64,000 bases of DNA from Mercenaria mercenaria (lineage: Eukaryota > Mollusca > Bivalvia > Venerida > Veneridae), in contig NC_069375.1 in assembly GCF_021730395.1 (NCBI RefSeq), forward strand, positions 12,857,001 to 12,921,000, read 5' to 3'. The notes under the pieces were generated by a model that ran no database searches, was not told the DNA's origin, and saw nothing but the letters and a program-made list of their open reading frames with translations. Below, one piece after another: positions 36,589 to 47,813 of the stretch (positions within the stretch are counted from its first letter, which is position 1; each line of letters starts with the position of its first letter). Both the position numbers and the translations under genes were made by a program.

Positions 36589-39204
36589 GGACTATGCTAT
36601 TTTGACAATGCAAAATTCCTATGTAAAACTGAGAATGTCGTAACAACACGAGAAATGCACGGGGATCAAAGAGAAACTAATGATAATGAAAAAATGTATC
36701 TCCGAGTAAATTATAAAGTATCAGTGACACTCAAAAGCATGTCTCAACAGTGTACTAGAAGAAAATGCATAGAAATTTTCGGTGCAAGTATTTGGTACTA
36801 CAAGTCTCTCATATTTATATAATATATATATTCATCAATCAGGGATATGTCAGTGTAAATGAGCTGAGCGTTAGTTTTCTAAGAAATCGTCGTTAAACTG
36901 TGTTACACAAATCACACGTGCACCGCTTTTTTACAAAAATATGTCAGCCATGTTTTCTTCAGTGAACGAAATAAAAGGAGTATTTTACCTTAGGTTTCCT
37001 TATTGTATAGTACGATTCACTTTCTAATCTAAATAAAGCATCACTTTTTTTATAACATTCCACTGTCCGATCTTTCTGATCACTTAACGATCACTCACAA
37101 TTACAAAATAAAATCAACGTGTCATCAAAATTATCACATTACACGGCTTCATGGACATCACGCCCTACTAACATTAAATTTGTAATCATGCGCCAACCAA
37201 ACAAATGATGAAAGATCGGGACTTTTTCAAAGATATGTTTTATTTCCTGTAATTTTCTGATATTCTAACCTTTAAACAACCGAATTGTATGCACAGAAAT
37301 AACGAAGAATTTATGGAATATAGCTTTTAGTTTAAATTTTGGACCTATCTTTTTCCAGCCCAACAACAGACATGTATATGTCACAAACCCGGCTTGTCCT
37401 CGAAATCAGTGTCAAAGGTTACTAGAACATAAATACAATAAATAAACAATCGCTTACTATGTTCTTGCAAGTCCTGTTAGATGAAACGGCTCGTGTTTAT
37501 ACATTCATATATATTCCGTATCGGGAACATTGACAATCACACAGTTCGATCTTTACCACGAACATGAAAACAGTTACTTTTATTCCTTTGTTTACATTTC
37601 AAACAAGACGATTCACATATACGTTTAAGAACGTAAATTCCGTGCTTTCCGACCCTCATGGTGTGTAAACTTTTGTAATTAAAAGTATGGTGTATTCGGC
37701 CAACCATTTGTAATTTCTGACGGTAAATATCATTAAGGGTATCATTTATGTTCACGAAATTTAATTGAATATTTAAGTTTTATACTAGCAAAAGAAAAGC
37801 GTGATATACATGGTCGCTGGCTTTGAATTCCTCGCCCATCACCGACGTGGGATCGAAACCTCACTTGAGGTGTAAAACTTTTCACGTAAGGAAGCCATCC
37901 AGCTAGGTACTAGTCTGAGCTCCAAAAAAATGTCTGGAGGGGCACCTGGAGCCTTTCTTCACCAACAAAACCTGGAAAAGTTCATTGTGTCGTTTTGGTG
38001 TTACTCTCAATCAAACAAAATAAACATTGTTCCCGCTTTGGTTTGTTTGTTTGTTTATATTTTTATATAAATGAATATGCAAAAAGGGTATTTGTTTGTT
38101 TCAGTGTAACGTCAAAACATGATATTACAATTATATATCAACAGTGAACGCCACATGCATTATATTTTCACGAGGGGTTAATGCCTTGATCTTACATGTA
38201 AAACGAACATATTCCTAGTGTATAAAAGGTAAAGGTAAATATATATGTATATGTGTATGTGTATGTACTCGCGGAATTAAATGTTAAGTGTAAAAAATAT
38301 GTATTCACAGTGCAAATCATCCATGCTAAATAATACGTACGATATGTTTGCTTTCTCACTGTCTGACCTGTCCGAAATGGTCTATGCGATTTTTATCATA
38401 AGAGTTCTAGTTTAATTTTCATCTTAAATTAAAGCAAACGTGTTCAATATAATTTTAAACTTAAGCTTTGAAGTTTAGTAGGTTGTAGCATTCTCTAGGT
38501 CAAGAGTATTTTTATTACCTTCTGTAGTTAGTAATTATCTATTGTAAAAATGCTTTTTTAACCAAAGTGGAATATATCAGGTACTTGAAAATGCAGCTTT
38601 CTAAAAGGTCAGTTTGAATTCTCGATGTCATTTGTCAGACATACCTTGTAAAAATAATATTATTACAAAATTAATACTGCTATTTCTTTTGTTGCACTTT
38701 GCGGACTTATGATAAAGTTATATATAGCCTATATTTATCTGAGCAGTACAATCCGTGTAAATGAGCACTACGTAAGCGCTCAGGCCCTTCTCGCACACCA
38801 TACCTATAGTTCGGACTTCTTTAATGTGTAAAGGCATGTGCACAAAAATGACAAATTTTGCCATCACCTGGTAAATTGTAATGTGTTTTTTAGAAAAGTA
38901 ATAAACGGAAATAGAAAAATAGCTCTCAGCTCATTTACACGGATAGTTCAGCTTTATTATGTATGTTATAGTTTTTCGCAGTTATGCATGATTACATAGA
39001 ATACTTGCACCGAAAATTGTGACATAACCATACTGATAACTTTTCCCACTTTAGTCTTTTAATTAAAGTAAGAGACCAGCACTTCATGGTTTTAATGTAT
39101 TGTCACATTGGAATAACGTTTGTTTTACAGTAACTTCGAAATTCCTCAGAAATAATATCATGTACCCCACCCACCTAATTCATAATTTCGAAATAGCATA
39201 GTCC
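36589..39204. mobile_element. 2.6-kb TTAA-flanked palindromic DNA element inserted in tRNA array unit 1
   Basis: The ends GGACTATGCTATTT and AAATAGCATAGTCC are inverted and each is flanked by TTAA (36585-36588, 39205-39208). Further inward, paired inverted words appear: AATTTTCGGTGCAAGTAT at about 36776 against its complement near 39001, and GTGTAAATGAGCTGAG at about 36855 against its complement near 38930. The arms are therefore long (over 350 bp) but diverged. The insertion splits a CACAACTTTT..TTCC word that is continuous in the other units. No transposase is recognised; a 72-codon open frame at 37755-37537 resembles nothing known to me. The TTAA target suggests piggyBac-type integration. 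Confidence 0.7.
37811..38024 (+). mobile_element. Old, degraded V-SINE-like element inside the 2.6-kb element
   Basis: A weak tRNA-like head (GGTCGCTGGCTTTGAATTC, then GGGATCGAAACCTCACTTG) is followed by GGAAGCCATCCAGCT, GGAGGGGCACCTGGAG and a decayed GGTGTTACTCTCAATCAAAC tail. It is the same family as 5845-6113 but much more diverged. Confidence 0.6.
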
Positions 39205-39858
39205 TTAACACTCTTCCTCCCTCGTTTACTTTGTACTTTTCAATTTAATTTTATTCAGGTCAAAAGATCATAAGAATATAATATCATATTTAAAAAATCA
39301 TATATCACATAAACATATACGTATTTATTATAAAAGACAGTTATTCTAAGAATATGATATTTATAACTAATCATATATGCAAATTTGATCTTATAACCTG
39401 GGATGGCCCATTAAAGTAAACTTAATCACTTATTTCCAATGGGGTCCCTAGTCCCTACTTATCGCCAGCATTTCTATGCAAGAAAATAAGTGTAAACATT
39501 TCAAAGGTGGATTATTACCTATTTCAAATTTCGTATATACTACAAGTGATATTGCCGGTTAGCAATCTTTAACTATTTAAAAAAAGGTATTATTGATCGG
39601 CTATTACATTTGATTCGTTTTCTATATAATGTCAGTTCATATTAACACAAGCTATAACAGAACAGAAAGCAGTTGTCAATATGTTATTATATAAAACAAG
39701 TATTGTTATTCAGTTTCTTCCAATTTCATGCATACTTGAAGATAAAACCTAGCGAAATGAATGGAATATATACGGTATGTTTAATAATAACTTTATCACT
39801 TTACTTCAACAGGTTAAAATATTGCACAAAATAGGCCAGCCGCCGAACGTTCCGTTCG

Positions 39859-39931
39859 CGCCGGAACCCGGGATCGAACCAGGGACCTTTAGATCTTCAG
39901 TCTAACGCTCTCCCAACTGAGCTATTCCGGC
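39859..39931 (-). tRNA. tRNA-Phe(GAA): tRNA-Phe(GAA), array unit 2
   Basis: The 73 nt are identical to unit 1, including the G discriminator and the 3' trailer that contains GAACGTTCCGTTC on the plus strand. The downstream T run is only four long (plus strand CAAAAT). All stems pair, so it is structurally intact. Confidence 0.9.
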
Positions 39932-41194
39932 TGACAAGTTCGACATGTAAATATTTGTGACCCGATAATATCATATAAACACGCGTTTAACCACTTAAGA
40001 ACATCTGATACTATCTTGACTATAAATTTACCTTAAATGAAGTTTAAGTATAGCTTTACATTTAAACATCGCTTCAATTAGTTTTGAACTTAAAAGATTA
40101 CTTTTAACTTTAAAAGGATAACGACGGGTCTAATTGATACCGCATATCTCAATTCATATTCTTATAATTTTAAATTGTTTTTTTTTTTAAACCGTCTTAC
40201 AGAAAAGAAACCTTAGGCACAGTTATACGGTAATTGTGTATTTGACGCGTAATAAAAACTGGATTAAATAACATGCCATCGTAAACTGGGAAAGTGTTTT
40301 ATGTTTTAGCAATTTTAATATTTGAAGCTTTGTAATATATTGTATTGCTGCTATGAAAAGAATATGAAAAAAATATTTGTCAGCTCTCAAAAAAGTCGGA
40401 TTTAAATTTCACTGCCTGATTTCAAATAAAAAAAGAAAAACAACTTTTGTACAGAGTTTAGTCCTCCTGAAATCGTGTATTCCTTATATGTTCGAATGTG
40501 AATAAAGACTAGAATTATGGGAAAAGCAGGACCTCATTGCAAAGGGGACCTTTCGATTTAAATTGTTTGAGAAGGTATAGAAGTTAAGTGATTTCAGTTT
40601 CTAAAGTTCATACTACAGATGACTCCAGAGTTGGCATGTTGATCAGTATACTTTAAAATATAATCCGCTAAAGTAATCACAGCAACTTTAACTTTAAATT
40701 ATATGGCGTCTAAGGTAATTCTAACAGGGTCACAACTTTTTTACGTGCTTCCTTCCTCCTTTTACATTGTAGTTATCGCCAGAATTTCTGTCAGAGAAAA
40801 TAAGAATAAACATTTCAAAGGTTTCAAATTCCCTGTATACTATACGTGAAATTGGCAATTAGCTATTCTTAATTATTTTAAAAAGAGGTATCAGTGATCG
40901 GCTATCGAAATTGATGCATTTTCTCATATTATATCGCAAGCTGTAACAGAAAAGGTAACAGTTGTCAGTATGTTTAACAAGTTTTTTTTATTCAGCTACT
41001 TCAAATTCCATGTATAATTGAAAAACAAATGGCAATATACATCGTATGTTTAGCACAAAATTGAATAATAAGTTTGTCAGATTACTTCAGCAGTATATAC
41101 GGTGTTTAGCAAAATATGTAATAGTAAGTTTGTTACTTTACTTCAACAGGTAAAAATGTTGCAGAAAAAGGCCAGCCGCCGAACGTTCCGTTCG

Positions 41195-41281
41195 CGCCGG
41201 AACCCGGGATCGAACCAGGAACATTTAGATCTTCAGGCTAACGCTCTCTAAACTGAGCTCTCCAAACTGAGCTATTCCGGC
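41195..41281 (-). pseudogene. tRNA-Phe pseudogene, array unit 3
   Basis: It has the same ends and trailer as units 1 and 2 but is 87 nt. A 14-nt duplication of the D-arm region (ACTGAGCTCTCCAA-like, plus strand) and several substitutions near the anticodon and T arm break the cloverleaf. A decayed member of the array. Confidence 0.85.
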
Positions 41282-41289
41282 TGACAGTT

Positions 41290-41815
41290 TATTTTATGTA
41301 TAAATTTATAGATTTGTTAAATAATGAAAATCAGTCAGTCGTGAAAAAATTGGGAGCATATGTATACCATGCTTTTACTTTAAGAAATGCAAATATGTAT
41401 CAGTAACAATATTTCATTTTCCCGTAAAAATATTCCAGCCTAAACAAATACTGTTGTAATTTAAATATGTATGTATATTTCACAGTAGTTATTTCTTGAA
41501 ACGGATTTATGATTATCCAGTCTGTTGTTCCTTTTGTTTCGTTTCGTTTAGGATCAACTCAAGACCGGAATATATCTTAATCTATAAGACTGGAATATTT
41601 TTCAGTTCATTATAAGTAGATACTATGTATGAATATATATGTTATGCTAATCTATTATTAGTATGTAACCTTCTCCAAATGTAAAAATGTAGACACATAT
41701 ACACAAATGTTTTATATATGTACATGCTGATTTCACTATTCGTCATATACTGTGCATGTTTATGTCCTCATGGGCTTCTAGCCTATTGGAATTGAAATAA
41801 ACTTACTTACTTTCT
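41290..41815 (+). mobile_element. Probable retroelement 3' end inserted in tRNA array unit 3
   Basis: This stretch replaces the usual flank of unit 3 and ends in GGAATTGAAATAAACTTACTTACTTT, i.e. a polyadenylation-like signal followed by a CTTA-type simple tail. Similar ends in molluscs are common retroelement 3' termini (family knowledge, not searched). No coding part is visible. Confidence 0.4.
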
Positions 41816-42259
41816 ATCCAGTATACTTTGATACACAATCAATTTAATTAAACAAAGCAACATTTCACATTAAATTATATAACGCCTAGGGTAAATGTGC
41901 GTCACAGCGGTTAACAGGGTCACAACATTTTGCGTGCTTCCTTCTTCGTTTAACTTTGTAGTCATCGCCAGCATTTCTATGAAAGAAAATAAGTGTAAAT
42001 ATTTCAAAGGTGTGTTATTACCTATTTCAAATTTCCTGTATACTACAAGTGAAATCGGCGATTAGTATCTGTAACTATTTTAAAACAAGCTTTTTCAACT
42101 ACATCCAATATTATGTATACTTGAAGATAGAATTCCAGCAAAATGAATGGCAATTTATACGGTATGTTTAGCACAAAGTTTAATAATAAGTTTATCACTT
42201 TTATTTAAACAGGTTAAAAATATTGCACAAAAAAGGCCAGCCGCCGAACGTTCCGTTCG

Positions 42260-42332
42260 CGCCGGAACCCGGGATCGAACCAGGGACCTTTAGATCTTCA
42301 GTCTAACGCTCTCCCAACTGAGCTATTCCGGC
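42260..42332 (-). tRNA. tRNA-Phe(GAA): tRNA-Phe(GAA), array unit 4
   Basis: The 73 nt match unit 1, with GAA anticodon, paired stems, G discriminator, the conserved trailer and a T6 run downstream (plus strand A6 at about 42229-42234). The flanks match unit 5 almost base for base over some 300 bp on the downstream side, so units 4 and 5 separated recently. Confidence 0.9.
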
Positions 42333-42992
42333 TGACATTTTTGACATGTAAATATTTATGACCGGATAATATCATAAATAAGCGTTTAACAACTTAAGTT
42401 CAGTCCAGTACTTTATCTGATAAAAACTTGAATTATGCGGAAAACGGGACCTCATTCGTCACATGAAAATTTGTGAGAAGTACTAGAAGTTCAGCGATAT
42501 CAGTTTCTTATTTCCAGGGTACAGACGACTCTTCAGAGTTGTATTTTTGTTTTTGTGTTGAAACACAATCAACTTTATTTATTAAAGCAACATTTAACAT
42601 TAGATTATATGACGGCTAAGGTAAATGTGTCCTACAGCGGCTAACAAGGTCAGTACCTTTTTTACATGTTCCCTTCTTCGTTTTTCTTTGTAGTCATCGC
42701 CAGCATTTCTGTGAAAGAAAATAAGTGTAAATATTTCAAAGGTGTGTTATTACCTATTTCAAATTTCCTGTATACTACAAGTGAAATCAGCGATTAGTAT
42801 CTGTAACTATTTTAAAACAAGCTTTTTCAACTACATCCAATATTATGTATACTTGAAGATAGAATTCCAGCAAAATGAATGGCAATTTATACGGTATGTT
42901 AAGCACAAAGTTTAATAATAAGTTTATCACTTTTATTTAAACAGGTTAAAAATATTGCACCAAAAAAGGCCAGCCGCCGAACGTTCCGTTCG

Positions 42993-43050
42993 CGCCGGAA
43001 CCCGGGATCGAACCAGGGACTTTTAGATCTCCCAACTGAGCTATTCCGGC
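42993..43050 (-). pseudogene. tRNA-Phe pseudogene, array unit 5 (anticodon arm deleted)
   Basis: Acceptor, D and T arms are present, but 15 nt including most of the anticodon arm are missing, leaving 58 nt. The deletion runs between two copies of a short AGATCT/CTC-like word. The trailer and T6 run remain. It cannot make a working tRNA. Confidence 0.87.
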
Positions 43051-43256
43051 TGACATTTTTACATGTAAATATTTATGACCGGATAATATCATAAATAAGC
43101 ATTTAAACATTAAGTTCAGTTCAGTACTTTATCTGATAAAGACTTGAATTATGCGGAAAACGGGACCTCATTCGCCACATGAAATTTTGTGAGAAGTAAT
43201 AGAAGTTCAGCGATACCAATTTCTAATTTCCAGGTACAGACGACTCTTCAGAGTTG

Positions 43257-43260
<4 letters not shown>

Positions 43261-43299
<39 letters not shown>
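43261..43299. repeat. (GT)n microsatellite
   Basis: A pure GT run of about 39 bp lies in the flank of tRNA array unit 5. Confidence 0.97.
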
Positions 43300-43301
<2 letters not shown>

Positions 43302-44163
43302 GTATACTTTGAAACACAATCAACTTAATTAATCAAAACAACATTTAACATTATAGAGACCGTACCATAGCTCTTCGCGTACTTCGATTTTTCAAAGTGG
43401 TTTTTACAAGTGAACCGCTTACGATTAAAAATGTAAACAACGGACTCTGTCTATGGATCATTGGAATGAATGAATGATAGGTGATCTTAATCACAATACT
43501 GACTGGCAGTGAATGCTAATGACTTAATGTGTTGCAGAAAGGTATTTAGTTTGTAACTATAATTTCCTTTCAATTAAAATCCTCTCAAAACTGTTAATTT
43601 GGTTATATTTTGACAAAACTCACAGTCTTTGACGTTCGCCGGCTGCTAAAAGGGCAAATATATAAGATTCAGTGTAAATTTCACTTCACTGGTACTGCCC
43701 GATTAAAACGTTGGCAGCATTAGATTATATTTTTTCTTTACACGAAAACTGCCGTTAGGTAACAAAGCGATTACGCCGATAATCCGGAGTTCCCTGATAA
43801 TGATATAATTTTCACAAAATTGTTACAGTACATGCACGTAATATAATCGGTGCACTTAAACTGCCTAACTGTAGCTACTGCTGTTATAGGGAAGTGGTAG
43901 AGTGTCAGCCTTAGGTGTGAGTCCCAGTTAGAGCTTGTATATTTGCATTCTGCTACAGCATGTTTTTTCTGATAACAGACTTTTCAAGATGTTTTAAAGT
44001 TAACTGGATTTCGTAGATACATTGAATTCTATCGAGACAGTGTGCATTAAGGGCTATAATATATATACGAAGAAACTGCAATTTCTTTCATACATGATTA
44101 AGTAAGCTTTAACATTTTTATCTTGAATATGACATTTGTTTGATAACCTACGTGGATTGACAT

Positions 44164-44920
44164 ATGCTATTTCACGACGGTTTTACGTATTGCAAAATGA
44201 TTGGTTTTATTCTTCTCGGAACTTTTATAGAGTTGGCTGTTTACTGGTTTCTGAAAAAGGATGGACGAAAGGAAACGTCCATTCCTGATCTAAAAGGGCT
44301 TCCTCTGCTTGGTTGTGGCGTAGAAGTGACCATGGAAAATATTCACGGAAAGTTCTCCGAGTATGCACATAAATATGGCGAAATATTTCGGGTTGAGTTA
44401 ATGCATTATACTATCATTGGACTGAACTCGTAATATTCTATCAAAGTGGCCGCAGCGAAAGATTGATAAAAAAGTATCTTAACGACAGAGTGGAAACTTT
44501 CTACGGCGAAATGCTTCTGCATGGCTCTCAAAGTACTGTGTTCTGTAAGGACAGAGCATAATAACTACAGAGAGGGCTTCGCAAATGCAATGAAGTTTTA
44601 TGGTGCCGAATGCTTTTCTATTCTCGAGAAGATTTTGGATGAAATAAAAAATGTGTTGATTAAGAGAATGGAAGGATATACAGTACAACCTCTCCAGAGC
44701 GGCCCTCTAAGCAAAAACCTCTCTATAACAATATCATCAAAATTTCCCTAAGCTGAAATGTACTAAAAAATCTCCCAAAGGGTGCTCTACAGAGGTTGCA
44801 CTGTAATGTCGGAGATTTTGAGATGGTTTCCGAGCTACAACGCTCTTTGTCAAACACGCTGTCGTATATGGGAAATATCCAAATTTTTACCCCATCTTCG
44901 TGCATGCCAGATCAACTAAA
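44164..44920 (+). pseudogene. Cytochrome P450 pseudogene (N-terminal part)
   Basis: From ATG 44164 a frame encodes a membrane anchor (FILLGTFIELAVYWFL), the hinge DLKGLPLLGCG and the N-terminal P450 strand KYGEIFRVEL, then stops at 44431. Homology continues at once in another frame from about 44470 (KKYLNDRVETFYGEMLLHG) and in a third from about 44560 (YREGFANAMKFYG..ILEKILDEI). A 123-bp MITE then interrupts it. After the MITE, an open stretch reading FEMVSELQRSLSNTLSYM could be the F-G region. The heme-binding Cys region is absent. P450s of this type are endoplasmic-reticulum mono-oxygenases. Several frame changes, the insertion and the missing C-terminal half mark a dead copy. Lack of introns over about 550 bp could mean a processed copy or simply one long exon. 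Confidence 0.85.
44681..44803. mobile_element. 123-bp TA-flanked MITE inside the P450 pseudogene
   Basis: The ends CAGTACAACCTCT and AGAGGTTGCACTG are inverted with one mismatch and flanked by TA on both sides, the signature of Tc1/mariner-type MITEs. The same end (AGAGGTTGCACTGTA) occurs alone near 26112-26128. Confidence 0.8.
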
Positions 44921-45124
44921 CTAGTAACTTCAAGTATACATTTCATAAAATTATTCAGTGACTTATACGTGTGTTTTTCAAATTTAGATTTCTATTGTCT
45001 ATGAAATTTATAAAAAATATTGTTTTCTACTAAGGTTTGAGCCGTGTTTATCCATTTGTGATAATGTAAACATACAAGGCTACAATAATTTCACAAAGAA
45101 AATATGCAGACATCTGCTATACTG

Positions 45125-45235
45125 TTAACTGCAAGGTTGCTAGGCTGCTAGCTGCACTCTGCTAAGCCGCTAGTTTAGGCTTCTAACTTCCCGTTGCTAG
45201 GTCGTTAGGCTGCTAGGCTGCTAACTTCACGCACT
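45125..45235. repeat. Short irregular GCTAGGCTGCTA repeat
   Basis: Runs such as GTTGCTAGGCTGCTAG and GTTAGGCTGCTAGGCTGC give a near-octamer periodicity over about 110 bp. No coding or terminal-repeat structure. Confidence 0.7.
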
Positions 45236-45733
45236 TATTATTTGTTTGCAAAATATATAGAATCCTTCAAAAAATCTTTCTTGGTCTTCAAAGACAACTG
45301 TTTTCATATCTAGATCTATGGCAAATATAAATATAGAATACTAAGCATTAACACAAAATATCCAGTAAATTATAGGCTAGCTTAACTTATTACGTAGATT
45401 CTAATTACCACTTTCATTTCATATGATATTACGTCATAGTCAGTCACGTCTGAAAACAGGGGTAATCGTTGGTGATTCACATTCTATTATAAATTTTCAG
45501 CTCCAGAGTCTAAGGGACGAAATTGATATCTTAATTTGCAGTTGGTAATACCTCATTAACAAAAGCATTCTTTATTTAGTATGTTCTGCGTAAATCCTAT
45601 AGAAAAACAACTATTAAATATATGTAATGAACATACGGCATCTTTAATAGTGTAATAGTGTCAAGTATAGCATCATCAAGTATAGAAGTATAGCATCATA
45701 TTTCTTTTGTGTGTGTGTGGAGGGGGGGGGGGT

Positions 45734-46005
45734 GAGGCCTGCGTGGCCGAGTGGTTAAGGTCGCTGACTTCGAATCACTCGTCCCTCATCGATGTGTGTT
45801 CGAGCCTCACTCGGGGCGTTGAATTCTTCATGTGAGAAGCCATCCATTCAGCTGGCTTACGGGAGGTCGGTGGTTCTACCCAGGTGCCCGCTCGTAATAA
45901 AATAAAGCACGGAAGGGCACCTGGGGTCTTCCTCCACCATTAAAGCTGGAAAGTCTCCATATAATCTATCATGTGTCGGTGCGACGTTAAATCCGACCAA
46001 AAATA
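45734..46005 (+). mobile_element. Full-length V-SINE (RUDI-like)
   Basis: The tRNA-like head GGCCTGCGTGGCCGAGTGG, then GTTCGAGCCTCACTCGGGG, a body with GGGCACCTGGGGTCTTCC, and an end at GTGCGACGTTAAATCCGAC. It sits directly after a 12-G run. No clear TSD was found. Confidence 0.88.
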
Positions 46006-46009
46006 TTTT

Positions 46010-47810
46010 TAGATATATGGAAATGTGTTGTATATAATACCATTCTGAAAAGATAGGGGGCGATCCCTGGAACTTCAGACCAGAAAGATGGCTTGACGAT
46101 CAATGGAACCTTGTGCCAAGAGATCATGTCTACAGAAAAAAGTACCACCGAAACCTATAAATCAGTATCATATAGACGCATAGTAATACCAGTGCTTTGA
46201 ATGATGTATAGCATTGAAAAAGCATAAGCCCTTGCTTGGAAATATTAGGGTGTAACACATCCCTTTTCCTCTCATCATGCTTTGCACTGTGACCTTCCGA
46301 TAGGTCTTCTTATAGATTTGATACTCCTAGCTTTCTATGCTTTCTATGCGTATTTTGCTCTAGAACATGTTTTATTTTTCTTATGTGTTCAAGGCTGATA
46401 TTCAGCAGTGTAGTGGTCACGTGACCAAATTTAACAAGCATCTAGCTGTACCACTACCAGCTAAAGACAACAATCCTGTAACAATGGTTTTGGTCAATGA
46501 TTCTGGAAATGTACTCGACATCACTAATCTCGCGTCATCACTATTTTCGCGGTATTTGAGTTGCGCCACCTACGTGGTGTTTACCGCGACATTAGTGATG
46601 TGACGTCGCATGATGACTATGGCTGACTATTGTTGTTCGAAGTACACATGGATGTTTCTTGAATGATATCTTATTCACTTTCACACAGTTGTTGATGTAT
46701 ATAACATGAAATATTGTGGTAAAGACAAGAAATGCACTATTGTGTTGTTTCTTGTTTAATGTCGTTATGCCGAATATCAAGTACCGCGACAATACAGATG
46801 AACAGTATACTAATGATGTTATCTGTCAAATCATGAAAGAGGTCATTTGCCTCGGCCGGAATCTAACTTTCCAGAAATATGCTTAAACTAATGAGATATT
46901 TAGGCAGGCGCTTTATGTTATAATTGTAGCTGTGTGTTCCCTTTTAGAAATCTGTCAAAAATGTGTATGGTCCTCAATTTTTCAGTTTCTTAAAACATTT
47001 TGTAAAACTGAAAAAGCTATCATATTGTTTTTTTTTTTTATTGAACCAAGAACATTCTGTGTCGGGTTTGAAAACACTGGCCCTATCATTCTTTACAAAT
47101 ATGAAATAACACGCCGTATTACATTTCAGCTGGCCTCCGTTCAGTTACGGGAGACGGAAATGTGTTGGCAGACAGTTCGTCTTCTCGCGTTTCTTCCTGT
47201 ACGTGGCGTCACTGTTAAGACGTTGGAGATTCGAAACTTCCTCCGGAAAACTAGAGTCATGTGACCCAATCGAATTCTAGTGTTAAAGCAACGATACTAT
47301 CAAACAATAACAATACTATCTATTGTCAAGAGCAAGAAAAAGAGTGAATATTTACTAACACTGTTATTTATTTTATCAGTAGGACACGAATATAGTAAGA
47401 GATAGACCCCCTCACCCTTTAAGGCATCTTGTTTTAACCATGATGAGAAGTTACCTAGACTTAAACCATATGTAATTAAGAGTCGCTCTTGACTATTGGC
47501 AATAAATAACAAATGCTGATTATATTGGATAAGGCCGTGACTTTATACTTATAATATTATTACAGAAAATTAAAAAAAGATATATCTTGGTATAAAGTTA
47601 GAAATATAAGTATCATGACTGAAATGGGGCATATAATGATAGTTTCTAGCAAAAAATAGACGAAGATATGGTAGTTAAGCTGTCATGATAAGCACACATC
47701 AAGGTATTTCTTTAACACAGAAAGAACAGAACTGTCAGTGTTCCATAAAAATTGGCTAATAAACAGACATGCATATGTATGTTCAGGTATCTTTTCATGC
47801 TTTATGGCAT
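46010..47810. other. Intergenic
   Basis: Apart from the small inverted repeat at 46.52 kb I see no supported gene. The open frames at 46367, 46932 and 47512 have no recognisable motif, and their codon content looks like background. Confidence 0.5.
46518..46606. repeat. Small inverted repeat
   Basis: ACATCACTAATCTCGCG and CGCGACATTAGTGATGT pair with one mismatch about 50 bp apart, and a nested TCGCGGTA/TACCGCGA pair lies between them. Probably a short fold-back MITE. The open frame through it is not convincing. Confidence 0.6.
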
Positions 47811-47813
47811 TTC

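Larger units (their letters stand above)
36110..43360 (-). repeat. Tandem array of ~1.05-kb units, each with one tRNA-Phe
   Basis: Besides the tRNA, units share flanking words. On the low side these are TATACGGTATGTTTA, TTTATCACTTTA and AACAGGTTAAAA. On the high side they are GTAAATATT..GACC.GATAATATCAT, GGGACCTCATT, CAGTATACTTTGA and ACAGGGTCACAAC. tRNA-to-tRNA spacing is about 3690 (1070 without the inserted element), 1350, 1050 and 718 bp. Units are AT-rich and code for nothing visible apart from the tRNA. Confidence 0.85.

Noticed and set aside
37537-37755. Cys-rich minus-strand frame (CLKCKQ) as a transposase zinc finger
   Set aside because: A single CxxC is not enough, and no catalytic core or second pair of ligands is seen.
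46367-46603. 78-codon open frame as a secreted or membrane protein
   Set aside because: Its 3' third is formed by the inverted repeat at 46.52 kb, and there is no signal beyond a hydrophobic start.
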